Of a stretch of DNA of 64,000 nucleotides, positions 35,862-44,529 are shown one piece after another. How positions within the stretch are numbered: the stretch's first letter is position 1; every line of letters begins with the position of its first letter. The translations under genes and the position numbers were made by a program. Below the pieces are notes generated by a model, which saw only the letters and a list, made by a program, of their open reading frames with translations, was not told the origin of the DNA and made no database searches. Source of the stretch: JACCZX01 sp963801035 (GTDB lineage: Bacteria; Pseudomonadota; Gammaproteobacteria; Burkholderiales; Burkholderiaceae_F). The DNA lies in NCBI GenBank assembly GCA_963801035.1, contig CAWDDF010000007.1, positions 558,001 through 622,000 on the forward strand, in the 5' to 3' direction.

Positions 35862-35896
35862 GCGGCTGGGGGCGTTAACCAATCGGAAATCAGACA

Positions 35897-38540
35897 ATGC
35901 GTCTCGACAAACTAACCACCAAATTTCAGGAAGCGCTGGCCGATGCGCAATCGATAGCGGTCGGCCACGATAATCAATACATCGATCCTGCGCACGTGCT
36001 GCTAGCGATGCTGCGGCAAAGCGACGCCGGCGCCCGTTCATTGTTGCAACGAGCCGGCGTCAACGTCGCGGCGCTGACGCACGCGCTGGAGGGATATATC
36101 AAGCGACTGCCGCAGGTGCAGGGCGGCGATGGGCAGGTCCAGATTGGCCGCGAGTTGAATGCCCTGCTGAATGCGGCCGACAAGGAAGCACAGCGGCGCG
36201 GCGACAGTTTTATAGCCAGCGAGATGTTTCTGCTGGCAGTGGCAGACGAAAAGGGCGAACTCGGACGCATCGCGCGCGAGCACGGCCTCGACGAAGAAGG
36301 CACTCGAAGCCGCGATCGACGCGGTGCGGGGTGGCCATCAGGTCGATAGCGCGGAAGCTGAGGAACAGCGCGAAGCGCTGACGAAATACACGATCGATCT
36401 GACGGAGCGCGCGCAGCAAGGCAAGCTCGATCCGGTGATCGGCCGCGACGACGAGATTCGCCGCACTATTCAGATTCTGCAGCGGCGCACGAAAAACAAT
36501 CCGGTGCTGATCGGCGAGCCCGGTGTTGGCAAAACCGCCATCGTCGAGGGCTTGGCGCAACGCATCGTCAACGAGGAAGTGCCCGACACGCTGAAGGGCA
36601 AGCGCGTGCTAGTGCTCGACATGGCTGGGTTGCTAGCCGGCGCCAAGTATCGCGGAGAGTTTGAAGAGCGGCTTAAGGCGGTGCTAAAAGAAGTGTCCGC
36701 GGAAGCCGGTCGCATCATCCTGTTCATCGACGAGATGCACACGATCGTGGGCGCCGGAAAAGCCGAGGGCGCAATCGACGCCGGCAATATGTTGAAGCCG
36801 GCGCTCGCGCGCGGCGAGCTGCACTGCATCGGCGCCACAACGCTGAACGAATATCGTAAATACATCGAAAAAGACGCGGCGCTCGAGCGACGCTTTCAGA
36901 AAGTGCTGGTCGACGAGCCGAGCGTTGAGGCAACGATTGCGATTCTGCGTGGCCTGCAGGAACGTTACGAGCTGCATCATGGCGTCGAGATCACCGATCC
37001 CGCCATCATTGCGGCGGCCGAGCTTTCGCACCGTTACATCACAGATCGCTTCCTGCCCGACAAGGCAATCGATCTGATCGATGAAGCGGCGGCGCGCATC
37101 AAGATGGAGATCGACTCGAAGCCCGAAGTGATGGACATACTTGATCGCCGGCTGATCCAGCTGAAGATCGAGCTGGAAGCGGTGAAGCGCGAAAAGGACG
37201 AAGCATCGGCGCGTCGAGCGGAGCTGCTGAAGCAGGAGATAGCTCGACTCGAGAGGGAGTACGCAGACCTGGACGAGGTCTTGCGCAGCGAAAAGGCGGC
37301 TGTGCAGGGCACGCAACACATCAAGGAAGAGATCGACCGCCTGCGGTCTCAGATTGCGGAGCTGCAGCGCAAAGGCCAGTACGACAAGCTGGCTGAAATT
37401 CAATACGGAAAGTTGCCGCAGCTCGAGGCCCAGCTCAAGCAGGCCGAGCAAGCGAACAGTGCATCGGATCAATCACCCAGCAACAAGCCGCGGCTGCTGC
37501 GCACGCAGGTCGGCGCCGAAGAAATTGCCGAAGTCGTCTCGCGCGCGACCGGGATCCCGGTGTCGAAGATGATGCAGGGTGAGCGCGAGAAGCTGCTCGG
37601 CATGGAGGCGTTTCTGCATCGCCGCGTCGTTGGTCAGGACGAAGCGGTGCGTCTGGTTTCCGACGCCATTCGGCGCTCGCGCGCCGGGCTTGCTGATCCG
37701 AATCGACCGTATGGTTCATTCTTGTTTTTGGGCCCCACAGGAGTCGGCAAAACCGAGCTGACGAAGGCGCTGGCAGAGTTCCTGTTCGATACCGAAGAGG
37801 CGCTGATTCGAATCGACATGAGCGAGTACATGGAGAAGCACTCGGTTGCACGCATGATCGGCGCACCGCCGGGCTATGTCGGTTATGACGAAGGAGGCGC
37901 GCTAACCGAGGCGGTGCGCCGCAAGCCGTACGCGGTGATCTTGTTCGACGAAGTCGAAAAGGCGCACCCGGACGTTTTTAACGTGCTGCTGCAAGTGCTC
38001 GACGATGGCCGCATGACCGACGGCCAGGGACGCACCGTCGATTTCAAGAACACCGTGATCGTGATGACGTCAAACCTTGGCTCGCACCAGATTCAACGTA
38101 TGCAGGGACAGGAGCCGATCATCATCAAGCAGGCGGTGATGGCCGAAGTGCGACAACACTTCCGGCCCGAGTTCGTCAATCGCATCGATGAGATCGTCGT
38201 GTTCGACGCGCTGGATTCGAAGCAGATCCAGGCGATTGCACGCATTCAGTTGAATCGCCTCGAGCAGCGGCTGGCTGCGCAGGAGATGAAGCTCGTCGTC
38301 ACCGACGCTGCGCTGGCCGAGCTTGGCAAGGCCGGGTTCGATCCGCTGTATGGCGCACGTCCGCTGAAGCGCGCGATTCAGCAGCAAGTCGAAAATCCGC
38401 TCGCCAAGCTCGTGCTCGAAGGGCGCTTCGGACCGAAGGACGTGATTACTGTGGACTTTAAGAACGGCAAGTTCACATTCGAGACGGCGACTGCCGCCAG
38501 ATCGAAGGGAGCAGCCTCGCCTCGAGATATGGTGACCTAA
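35897..38540 (+). CDS. clpB: ATP-dependent disaggregase ClpB, one frameshift
   Basis: ClpB is the hexameric AAA+ chaperone that pulls proteins out of aggregates with DnaK. The start MRLDKLTTKFQEALADAQ is standard. An extra base near 36293 breaks the frame after AREHGLDE; downstream KALEAAIDAVRGGHQVDSAEAEEQREAL continues the family sequence. The N-terminal domain covers about 1-145, nucleotide domain 1 has GEPGVGKT near 206, the coiled-coil M domain spans about 410-530, and nucleotide domain 2 has GPTGVGKTE near 611 and VNRIDEIVVF near 760. Repaired length is about 880 residues. The single indel is probably a sequence error. Confidence 0.93.
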
Positions 38541-38600
38541 AGCAGTATCACCGGTCTCGCGTCAGTCATGACGAGATCAGTCAAGCTAGGCGTCCTATGG

Positions 38601-39242
38601 TTAAAGCGCGTCGAGGGCCGTCTGATAGACGGTGGAGGCATCAGCGGTCCTCATCACGCTGCTGCGCAAGTCCCGCACGAGGCCGTCCTTCAATCCGTAA
38701 ACCCAGCCGTGAACGGTGAGCGCCTGTCCGCGATCCCACGCATCGCGCACGATCGTCGTCTGGCACACGTTGGCCACCTGCTCGATCACGTTCAGCTCGC
38801 ACAGAAGATCGACCCGCTGCGGCGTATCGACAATCGCACCGATCTTGCGGTCGTGTTTACTGTGCACATCTTGAACGTGCCGCAGCCAGTTGTCCGCCAG
38901 ACCGACGCGTTGATTCTGCAGCGCAGCCGACACCCCGCTGCATCCGTAATGACCGCACACGATGATGTGCTCAATGTTCAGAACATCGACGGCAAACTGC
39001 ATCACCGAGAGGCAGTTCAAGTCCGTGTGTACGACAACGTTCGCGATGTTGCGGTGGACGAACAGCTCGCCCGGCAATAAGCCGACGATGTCGTTCGCCG
39101 GCACACGGCTGTCCGCACACCCAATCCACAGGTAACGCGGTCGCTGCTGCTTCGACAGTCTTGAAAAGAAGTCCGGATCCCGGCGTCTGATGCCTTCGGA
39201 CCACGCGCGATTGTTTTCGATCAGATGGGAAAGTGAAGGCAT
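38601..39242 (-). CDS. can: beta-class carbonic anhydrase
   Basis: Carbonic anhydrase interconverts CO2 and bicarbonate. The ATG at 39242 gives MPSLSHLIENNRAWSEGI and 213 residues, the usual length; in-frame sequence farther upstream overlaps the pirin gene and is not conserved-looking. Zinc ligands are visible in WIGCADSRV (Cys and Asp near residues 42 and 44) and in CGHYGCSGV (His and Cys near 98-101). It lies 11 bases after the pirin gene on the same strand and converges on clpB with a 60-base gap. Confidence 0.96.
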   Translation of the reverse strand: MPSLSHLIENNRAWSEGIRRRDPDFFSRLSKQQRPRYLWIGCADSRVPANDIVGLLPGELFVHRNIANVVVHTDLNCLSVMQFAVDVLNIEHIIVCGHYGCSGVSAALQNQRVGLADNWLRHVQDVHSKHDRKIGAIVDTPQRVDLLCELNVIEQVANVCQTTIVRDAWDRGQALTVHGWVYGLKDGLVRDLRSSVMRTADASTVYQTALDAL

Positions 39243-39253
39243 GCGGTGATCGA

Positions 39254-40303
39254 CTAGCCCGCGTGGGCGAGAGGTTTGGTTTGCGTTTGCCCATCGGCAT
39301 ACTTTGCAAACCGACGGTGGTCGCTGCCGTGCACAGGCGCCGTATCGGGCCATGGCCACCCACCAAAGCGCGTGCGACTGTAATCCGCAAAAGCCTGCGT
39401 AATTTCCTGTGGGCTGTTCATCACAAACGGTCCGGATTGAACCACCGTCTCATTGATAGGCCGGCCCTGCAGCAACAGGAATTCACTAGTGTCATTGCCG
39501 TTGATCAATTGCACGGTTTGCGTCGGTCGCAGTTCCAATGCGGCATGCTCGGTAACTGCTTTGCCATCGATGGTGACGCGCGCACCCTTGAAGAAGTACA
39601 GATTCCTGCGCGTGGCTGCATTTGCGGCTGCGGGCAGTGTCCACTGCGCGTTCGGTGCCATCTTTATCGTCCAGATGGCTACGTCTGCGGCGGGCGTGGC
39701 TGCCCACGAATGCGGCGGCGGGGGCAGAGGCGGATTTGCACCTTGCACCGCCGGCAGATGACCGGCAATAGATGTGATTTCGGTCGTGAGGCCTTGCGCG
39801 TCCACCGAAACGTGACGCGGAATGTCTTCCGACCAGAACATCGTGAAGTGCGGCTCGGCCATTTTTTCGGAAGCGGGTAGGTTCAACCAGATCTGGAACA
39901 GCTCGAGTGGATTCTCTCGATCCGTCCGGAGCAAAGGGAACATCTCGGAGTGCACGACGCCTCGTCCGGCAGTGAGCCACTGCACGTCGCCATTACCGAA
40001 GCGCGCTGCGGCGCCAAGCGAATCGGCGTGGTCGATGAAGCCCTTCCGAACAATCGTCACCGTCTCGAATCCACGGTGCGGATGCGACGGGAATCCGGGG
40101 ATCGTTTGGCCGTGATACATGCGCCAGCCATCCTTGCCGGCGAAGTCCTGTCCGATATCGCGCCCCGCAAGCGAAGCGTCAGGGCCAAGCCGGCCGTTGC
40201 CACGCGGATAAGCGTCGTCGTGATGGACGCACAACAGAAAAGGGTCAACCGTATCCCAGGTAAAACCGAGAGGGCGCTGCTGAATGATCGCGCTCGTTTC
40301 CAT
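39254..40303 (-). CDS. pirin family protein
   Basis: The 349-residue bicupin belongs to the pirin family; some bacterial members are quercetin dioxygenases, others affect stress responses, so the role here is open. The metal-binding motif HPHRGFETV is near residue 78, and GRGVVHSEMFP near 120 supplies further ligands. I start at the ATG at 40303, where TTGGAG stands seven bases upstream; another ATG two codons earlier is too close to that site. It is transcribed away from the RraA-like operon and towards can. Confidence 0.9.
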   Translation of the reverse strand: METSAIIQQRPLGFTWDTVDPFLLCVHHDDAYPRGNGRLGPDASLAGRDIGQDFAGKDGWRMYHGQTIPGFPSHPHRGFETVTIVRKGFIDHADSLGAAARFGNGDVQWLTAGRGVVHSEMFPLLRTDRENPLELFQIWLNLPASEKMAEPHFTMFWSEDIPRHVSVDAQGLTTEITSIAGHLPAVQGANPPLPPPPHSWAATPAADVAIWTIKMAPNAQWTLPAAANAATRRNLYFFKGARVTIDGKAVTEHAALELRPTQTVQLINGNDTSEFLLLQGRPINETVVQSGPFVMNSPQEITQAFADYSRTRFGGWPWPDTAPVHGSDHRRFAKYADGQTQTKPLAHAG

Positions 40304-40410
40304 AGCCATCTCCAAAGAGTAATTCAATATCTGCCGGCTTCGAAACGGGTCGCTTGTAGCCAACGAACGTCGCGCTTTACCATGCTCCCAGAACACAGGG
40401 AGATTTCACG

Positions 40411-41088
40411 ATGGCCTCAATCGATACTCGTCTTATTAGCCAGCTTCTCAGCGTGTCAACACCAAACGTTTCCGACGCGCTCGATCGTCTTGGCATCGAG
40501 GGCGCACCGCAAGGCATTCTGCCGATCTATAACTGCCCGAAGATTGCCGGGCCCGCTGCTACTCTGAAGTTGGTGCCAAACGGAAAAGCGCAAGAGTCGA
40601 CGGTGTTGGGCACGCTGCGCGCGATCGTCAAAGGCGGCGCCGGATCTGTTCTGGTGATCGACGCATCGGAGAATCCCAAGGTCAACGCGTATGGCGGTGT
40701 TGCAGGGGCGACGTCGAAACACAATGGCCTTGTCGGCTGCGTCACCGACGGCGTGGTGCGCGACGTCGACGAGTACAAGGGTTACGGGATGCCGGTGTAT
40801 GGCAGAGGAATCGCGCAGCAGTCGGTGCGCGGTCGCTCATCGTGTGCGGGCTATGGGATCGAAGTGAAGCTCGGTGGCGTTCCGGTGCGACCGGGCGACT
40901 TCATCCTTGCCGACGACAACGGCACTGTTGTGATTCCTCAAGAGCGCATCGCCGAAGTGATCGAATTCGCGAAGAAGGTCAAGGCTACCGAGGACCGCGT
41001 GATTGCCGAAATCAGGGCGGGAGCAGATCCCGTCGAAGCCCATGAACGAGTCAACTACGACAACATGCTAAAGGCACAAGCCGCTTAG
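40411..41088 (+). CDS. RraA-family protein (HMG/CHA aldolase-like)
   Basis: The 225-residue protein belongs to the RraA/dimethylmenaquinone-methyltransferase-like family, whose studied members include RNase E inhibitor RraA and 4-hydroxy-4-methyl-2-oxoglutarate/4-carboxy-4-hydroxy-2-oxoadipate aldolases. The signature GLVGCVTDGVVRDVDEYK near residue 105 carries the Arg-Asp pair, and the C-terminal VRPGDFILADDNGTVVIPQE region matches aldolase-type members. Starting an operon with an alcohol dehydrogenase and a Bug binding protein, it is more likely a catabolic aldolase than an RNase regulator; this is inference. Confidence 0.85.
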   Translation: MASIDTRLISQLLSVSTPNVSDALDRLGIEGAPQGILPIYNCPKIAGPAATLKLVPNGKAQESTVLGTLRAIVKGGAGSVLVIDASENPKVNAYGGVAGATSKHNGLVGCVTDGVVRDVDEYKGYGMPVYGRGIAQQSVRGRSSCAGYGIEVKLGGVPVRPGDFILADDNGTVVIPQERIAEVIEFAKKVKATEDRVIAEIRAGADPVEAHERVNYDNMLKAQAA

Positions 41089-41098
41089 CAGTTCATCG

Positions 41099-42271
41099 AT
41101 GGCGACGATCAATTATCTGACCACGATAGAGTTCGACTTCGGTGCCGTAGCGAAGCTTGCCGAAACTGTGCGGGTGTTAGGTGTTCGGCGGCCGCTGCTA
41201 GTCACCGATCCGGGCTTAGCCCGGGGCGATGTGATCGCACGCGTGCTCGATGCGCTCGGCAAGTCCAGGCCTGCTGTTTTCGACCGAACTCCGCAGAATC
41301 CGGACGAAAGCGCCGTCGAGGACGCCGTTGCGCTGTACACGTCGGAAGACTGCGATGGTGTGATCGCCGTGGGAGGCGGCTCGCCGATCGACCTTGGAAA
41401 GGCGGTTGCGCTGCTGGCAACACACGCCGGGCCGCTCGCGCAGTACGCGTTGATCGATGGGGGCCTCGCGAAAATCACGTCAAAGGTCGCACCGCTGATC
41501 GCGATACCGACGACGGCCGGCACCGGCAGCGAAGTCGGCCGCGGCGCATTGATCACGCTGAACGACGGCCGCAAACTGGGCTTCATCAGCCCGCACATGA
41601 TCCCGAAGGTGGCGATCTGCGATCCCGAGCTGACGCTGAGTTTGCCTGCGCGCCTTACTGCCGCAACCGGCATGGATGCCTTGACTCATTGCATCGAGAC
41701 TTATCTTTCGCCGCGCGTGAACCCTCCGGCCGACGCGATTGCGTTGGATGGCGCTGCGCGCGCCGCGCGCTGGATTCGAGATGCGGTTGACGATGGCGGC
41801 AACCGGGACGCGCGCTGGAACATGATGATGGCAGCGTTGCAAGGCGGCCTGACTTTCCAGAAAGGCCTAGGCGCTGTGCATTCGATGTCTCATCCGCTGG
41901 GCGGCGTGAAGACACCGATTCTTCATCACGGAACGCTTAATGCTGTCGTTCTGCCGGCCGTGCTGCGTTTCAACGCTTCCCACGTGGCGGAGAAAATGTT
42001 CGCGCTGGAAGTCGCGTTGAACGTACCGCAGTCGAGCGATCTCGCTAGTTTCATCGAGGTGCTGAATGCCGACATTGGCTTGCCGCGCACCCTGCGTGCG
42101 ATGGGAGTTACCGACGACATGATTCCAAAAATGATCGATGGTGCGCTGAAAGATCATTCGACTGCGACCAATCCACGTCCCGTCTCTCGCGAGAACTTCG
42201 AAGATCTCTTCGCGCAAGCGATGGGCCTTGAGCAAACAAGACCACAGGTAACGATCAGGGAGATGACATGA
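41099..42271 (+). CDS. iron-containing alcohol dehydrogenase
   Basis: The 390-residue protein is a group III metal-dependent alcohol dehydrogenase. The NAD-binding motif GGGSPIDLGKA lies near residue 93, TTAGTGSEVGRGALIT near 139 is a family signature, and the metal ligands are in GMDALTHCIET (Asp, His near 195-200), AVHSMSHPLGG near 262 and HHGTLNAVVLP near 277. The substrate is unknown; relatives include maleylacetate reductases and 1,3-diol dehydrogenases. It starts ten bases after the RraA-like gene, and its TGA overlaps the ATG of the Bug gene (ATGA). Confidence 0.92.
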   Translation: MATINYLTTIEFDFGAVAKLAETVRVLGVRRPLLVTDPGLARGDVIARVLDALGKSRPAVFDRTPQNPDESAVEDAVALYTSEDCDGVIAVGGGSPIDLGKAVALLATHAGPLAQYALIDGGLAKITSKVAPLIAIPTTAGTGSEVGRGALITLNDGRKLGFISPHMIPKVAICDPELTLSLPARLTAATGMDALTHCIETYLSPRVNPPADAIALDGAARAARWIRDAVDDGGNRDARWNMMMAALQGGLTFQKGLGAVHSMSHPLGGVKTPILHHGTLNAVVLPAVLRFNASHVAEKMFALEVALNVPQSSDLASFIEVLNADIGLPRTLRAMGVTDDMIPKMIDGALKDHSTATNPRPVSRENFEDLFAQAMGLEQTRPQVTIREMT

Positions 42272-43263
42272 GTATCGACACTTCCAGGCGACACGTCCTG
42301 CTTTTCGCTTTTGCGACCGCCGCCACTGCCGCAACGCCCGTATCGGCGCTGGCGCAGGCGTCGAGTTATCCGAACAAGCCGATTCGCATCGTCGTGCCGT
42401 TTCCCGTGGGCGGTATCGCCGACACATTCAGCCGCACGATCGGAATCAAACTGAGCGAGACCTGGGGGCAGCCGGTCGTTGTCGAAAACAAAACGGGCGC
42501 GGGTGGCAACATCGGCGCCGAGGTTGTGGCCAAGTCGCCGGCGGATGGCTATACGCTCGTTATGGGCAACATTGGCTCGCACGCAGTCAATGTGAGTCTC
42601 TTCAAGAGTATTCCGTTTGATCCGATAAAGGACTTTGCGCCGATTGCGCACGTGCTTGACGCCGATGGCCTACTGGTGGTCCATCCGTCGGTCAAGGCGA
42701 ATTCGGTGCGCGAGATCATCGAGCTCGCGCGCGCGCAACCAGGGAAGCTCAGTTACGCATCAGGCGGTTTGGGCACCACCAGCCACCTCGCGGGCGAACT
42801 TTTCAAATCCATCGCGAAGGTCGACATCGTTCACGTGCCCTACAAAGGCAACGCACCGGCGATTTCAGATTTGCTCGGCGGTCAGACGCAGCTGTCGTTT
42901 GCGACGATGCCGACCGTGCTTCCGCACGTGAAAGCCGGCAAGCTGCGCGCGATCGCATCGATCGGACCCGTGCGTACCGTCGCGCTGCCGGATACACCTA
43001 CGGTGTCGGAATCAGGCCTGCCGGGCTTCGAAGTAAGCAACTGGATCGGACTGTTTGCACCGGCGGGAACACCTCCCGACATCGTCTCCAAACTGAACGC
43101 CGAAGTACAAAAGATCATGAGCTCTCCGGATGTTCAAAAGCGGCTCGAAGCTGAAGGTGCGCGTTTCATTCCGACGACGCCAGCCCAATTCGCCTCGTTT
43201 CAAAAGGAAGAGCTGGTCAAATGGGCAAAGATCATCAAGGACGCCAACATAAAGGCTGAATAG
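42268..43263 (+). CDS. Bug-family (tripartite tricarboxylate) substrate-binding protein
   Basis: Bug proteins are periplasmic solute-binding proteins, abundant in Burkholderiales, that bind carboxylates or aromatic acids and either serve TTT transporters or act as sensors. The 331-residue product has an N-terminal export signal containing SRRHVL (Tat-like) and ending near ALAQ at residue 30. The Bug signatures YPNKPIRIVVPFPVGG and GQPVVVENKTGAGGNIGAE are present. No TctA/TctB membrane subunits are nearby. It is translationally coupled to the dehydrogenase, so its ligand is probably the substrate of the same pathway. Confidence 0.93.
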   Translation: MSIDTSRRHVLLFAFATAATAATPVSALAQASSYPNKPIRIVVPFPVGGIADTFSRTIGIKLSETWGQPVVVENKTGAGGNIGAEVVAKSPADGYTLVMGNIGSHAVNVSLFKSIPFDPIKDFAPIAHVLDADGLLVVHPSVKANSVREIIELARAQPGKLSYASGGLGTTSHLAGELFKSIAKVDIVHVPYKGNAPAISDLLGGQTQLSFATMPTVLPHVKAGKLRAIASIGPVRTVALPDTPTVSESGLPGFEVSNWIGLFAPAGTPPDIVSKLNAEVQKIMSSPDVQKRLEAEGARFIPTTPAQFASFQKEELVKWAKIIKDANIKAE

Positions 43264-43278
43264 CGCGAGTACTAAGAA

Positions 43279-44469
43279 TCAGTGCAGAGGTGCCGCCGGC
43301 CGATCCTCGGCTTCTTCCGGCGGCTCTGCGTGCACGACGTGACCGGCCGCGTTTGGAAACATCGGCGCGCCACAGTCATCGCAAAATTCGAGCGGAAAGC
43401 GATGCGCGTGCGCCACGACCTTGCCAAGACTCAGCGCTTTCAGCGCTTTGTCGACATCTTCCATCGTCTGTTCTTCATCGTCGCCTAGCAGCGGCCACAC
43501 GACGCCTTCGATGACGTCGTCATCGCTGCTGGTTTTCGCAAGTCCGATCCGGACTTCGCCTCCGGAAGTCCCACTCGGATCCTCGAATACGCCGAACGCA
43601 GCCGTGAGTGTGCTCGGTGTGAAGTCATACGCAAGCTTTAGATACGAGACCGCGGCCTCAAGCGAAAACTCACGCAGTTCACGATCCGCGTAGCGCAGTG
43701 CGGCGTGGAACGCATTGGGCGATAGAACGCGGAATCGACAACCGGTCATCACCGGCTGAAGCGCGCCTGCGACCTGTTCGCTGAAAGCTGCCAGCGCGCC
43801 GATCTTCGAATCCGGATCGACGCCCGATTCCTGCCAGTGATAAAGCGGTGCACCCTGGGGCGCTGCGATAGCAATCAGCACGTAGCGCGTGTCTGCAAGC
43901 ATCGCCACCGGCTCGCGCAGTTTTCTGGCATCGATGTGCAGCGTGATGTTCTCGGCGACGGCATCGCCCAGCTGTTCGATCTGCCTGCGCACGTCGGCGA
44001 ATGCTTCCGGCAGTTGATCGATCGAGAACAAGTAGTCGGCGAGTGCCATACGCGCGTTCTGCGCAAGCAGATGCCCGCTCAGATGTGCACGCAACGCGTC
44101 GCAAACCGCGGCGGTCAGCGTCGTCGTCGGCAAACGGTAACGCGACCATGCGAGCAGCGGCATTACGATCAGCAGTGTGTCGTGCGGCTGACCGTCGATT
44201 TCGATGACCGTGCTTTCGGCGCAGCTTTCTGCGAGATCCGCCAGCTCGTCATAGGCAGGCTGGCTCGAACGCGCCAAGTCTTCGAGTGCTGCTTCAACGG
44301 CATCGTCGTTGCGGCGGCCAAGCCGATCATTGATCAGTTCGATCAGGCGACGCTGCCAAAGCTGCTCTTCGAGCCGGCTGCCGGATTCAGACAGACGACG
44401 CGCGAGTTTGACCAAGCCTTGTGCGTCGACGGATTGTCGGCTGCGCGAGCTGACACGAGTGCGGCGCAT
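43279..44469 (-). CDS. DUF2863 family protein
   Basis: This protein of about 396 residues matches DUF2863, a family found mainly in Burkholderiales with no known function. I start at MRRTRVSSRSRQSVDAQGLV (44469); ATG codons 10 and 17 codons upstream are possible. It looks cytoplasmic, with no signal peptide or membrane segment, and is rich in helices in the first half. Near the C-terminus FCDDCGAPMFPNAAGH contains a Cys-x2-Cys pair that may bind a metal. It converges on the Bug gene with a 15-base gap and is 60 bases downstream of the nucleotidase gene. Confidence 0.82.
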   Translation of the reverse strand: MRRTRVSSRSRQSVDAQGLVKLARRLSESGSRLEEQLWQRRLIELINDRLGRRNDDAVEAALEDLARSSQPAYDELADLAESCAESTVIEIDGQPHDTLLIVMPLLAWSRYRLPTTTLTAAVCDALRAHLSGHLLAQNARMALADYLFSIDQLPEAFADVRRQIEQLGDAVAENITLHIDARKLREPVAMLADTRYVLIAIAAPQGAPLYHWQESGVDPDSKIGALAAFSEQVAGALQPVMTGCRFRVLSPNAFHAALRYADRELREFSLEAAVSYLKLAYDFTPSTLTAAFGVFEDPSGTSGGEVRIGLAKTSSDDDVIEGVVWPLLGDDEEQTMEDVDKALKALSLGKVVAHAHRFPLEFCDDCGAPMFPNAAGHVVHAEPPEEAEDRPAAPLH

Positions 44470-44529
44470 GGAAAACCTTGCAAAGCGAGAATCGCCCATT
44501 ATCGCACCGGCCAGCTTCAATTTCGGCGG

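Noticed and set aside
34916..36300. Programmed ribosomal frameshifting in tamA or clpB
   Set aside because: No slippery heptamer with a following structure is evident at the break points, and these families are not known to use frameshifting; random indels fit better.
40411..41088. Annotation as the RNase E inhibitor RraA acting on rne in this window
   Set aside because: The protein is longer than RraA of E. coli and is in an operon with a dehydrogenase and a solute receptor, so an aldolase-type role is more likely.
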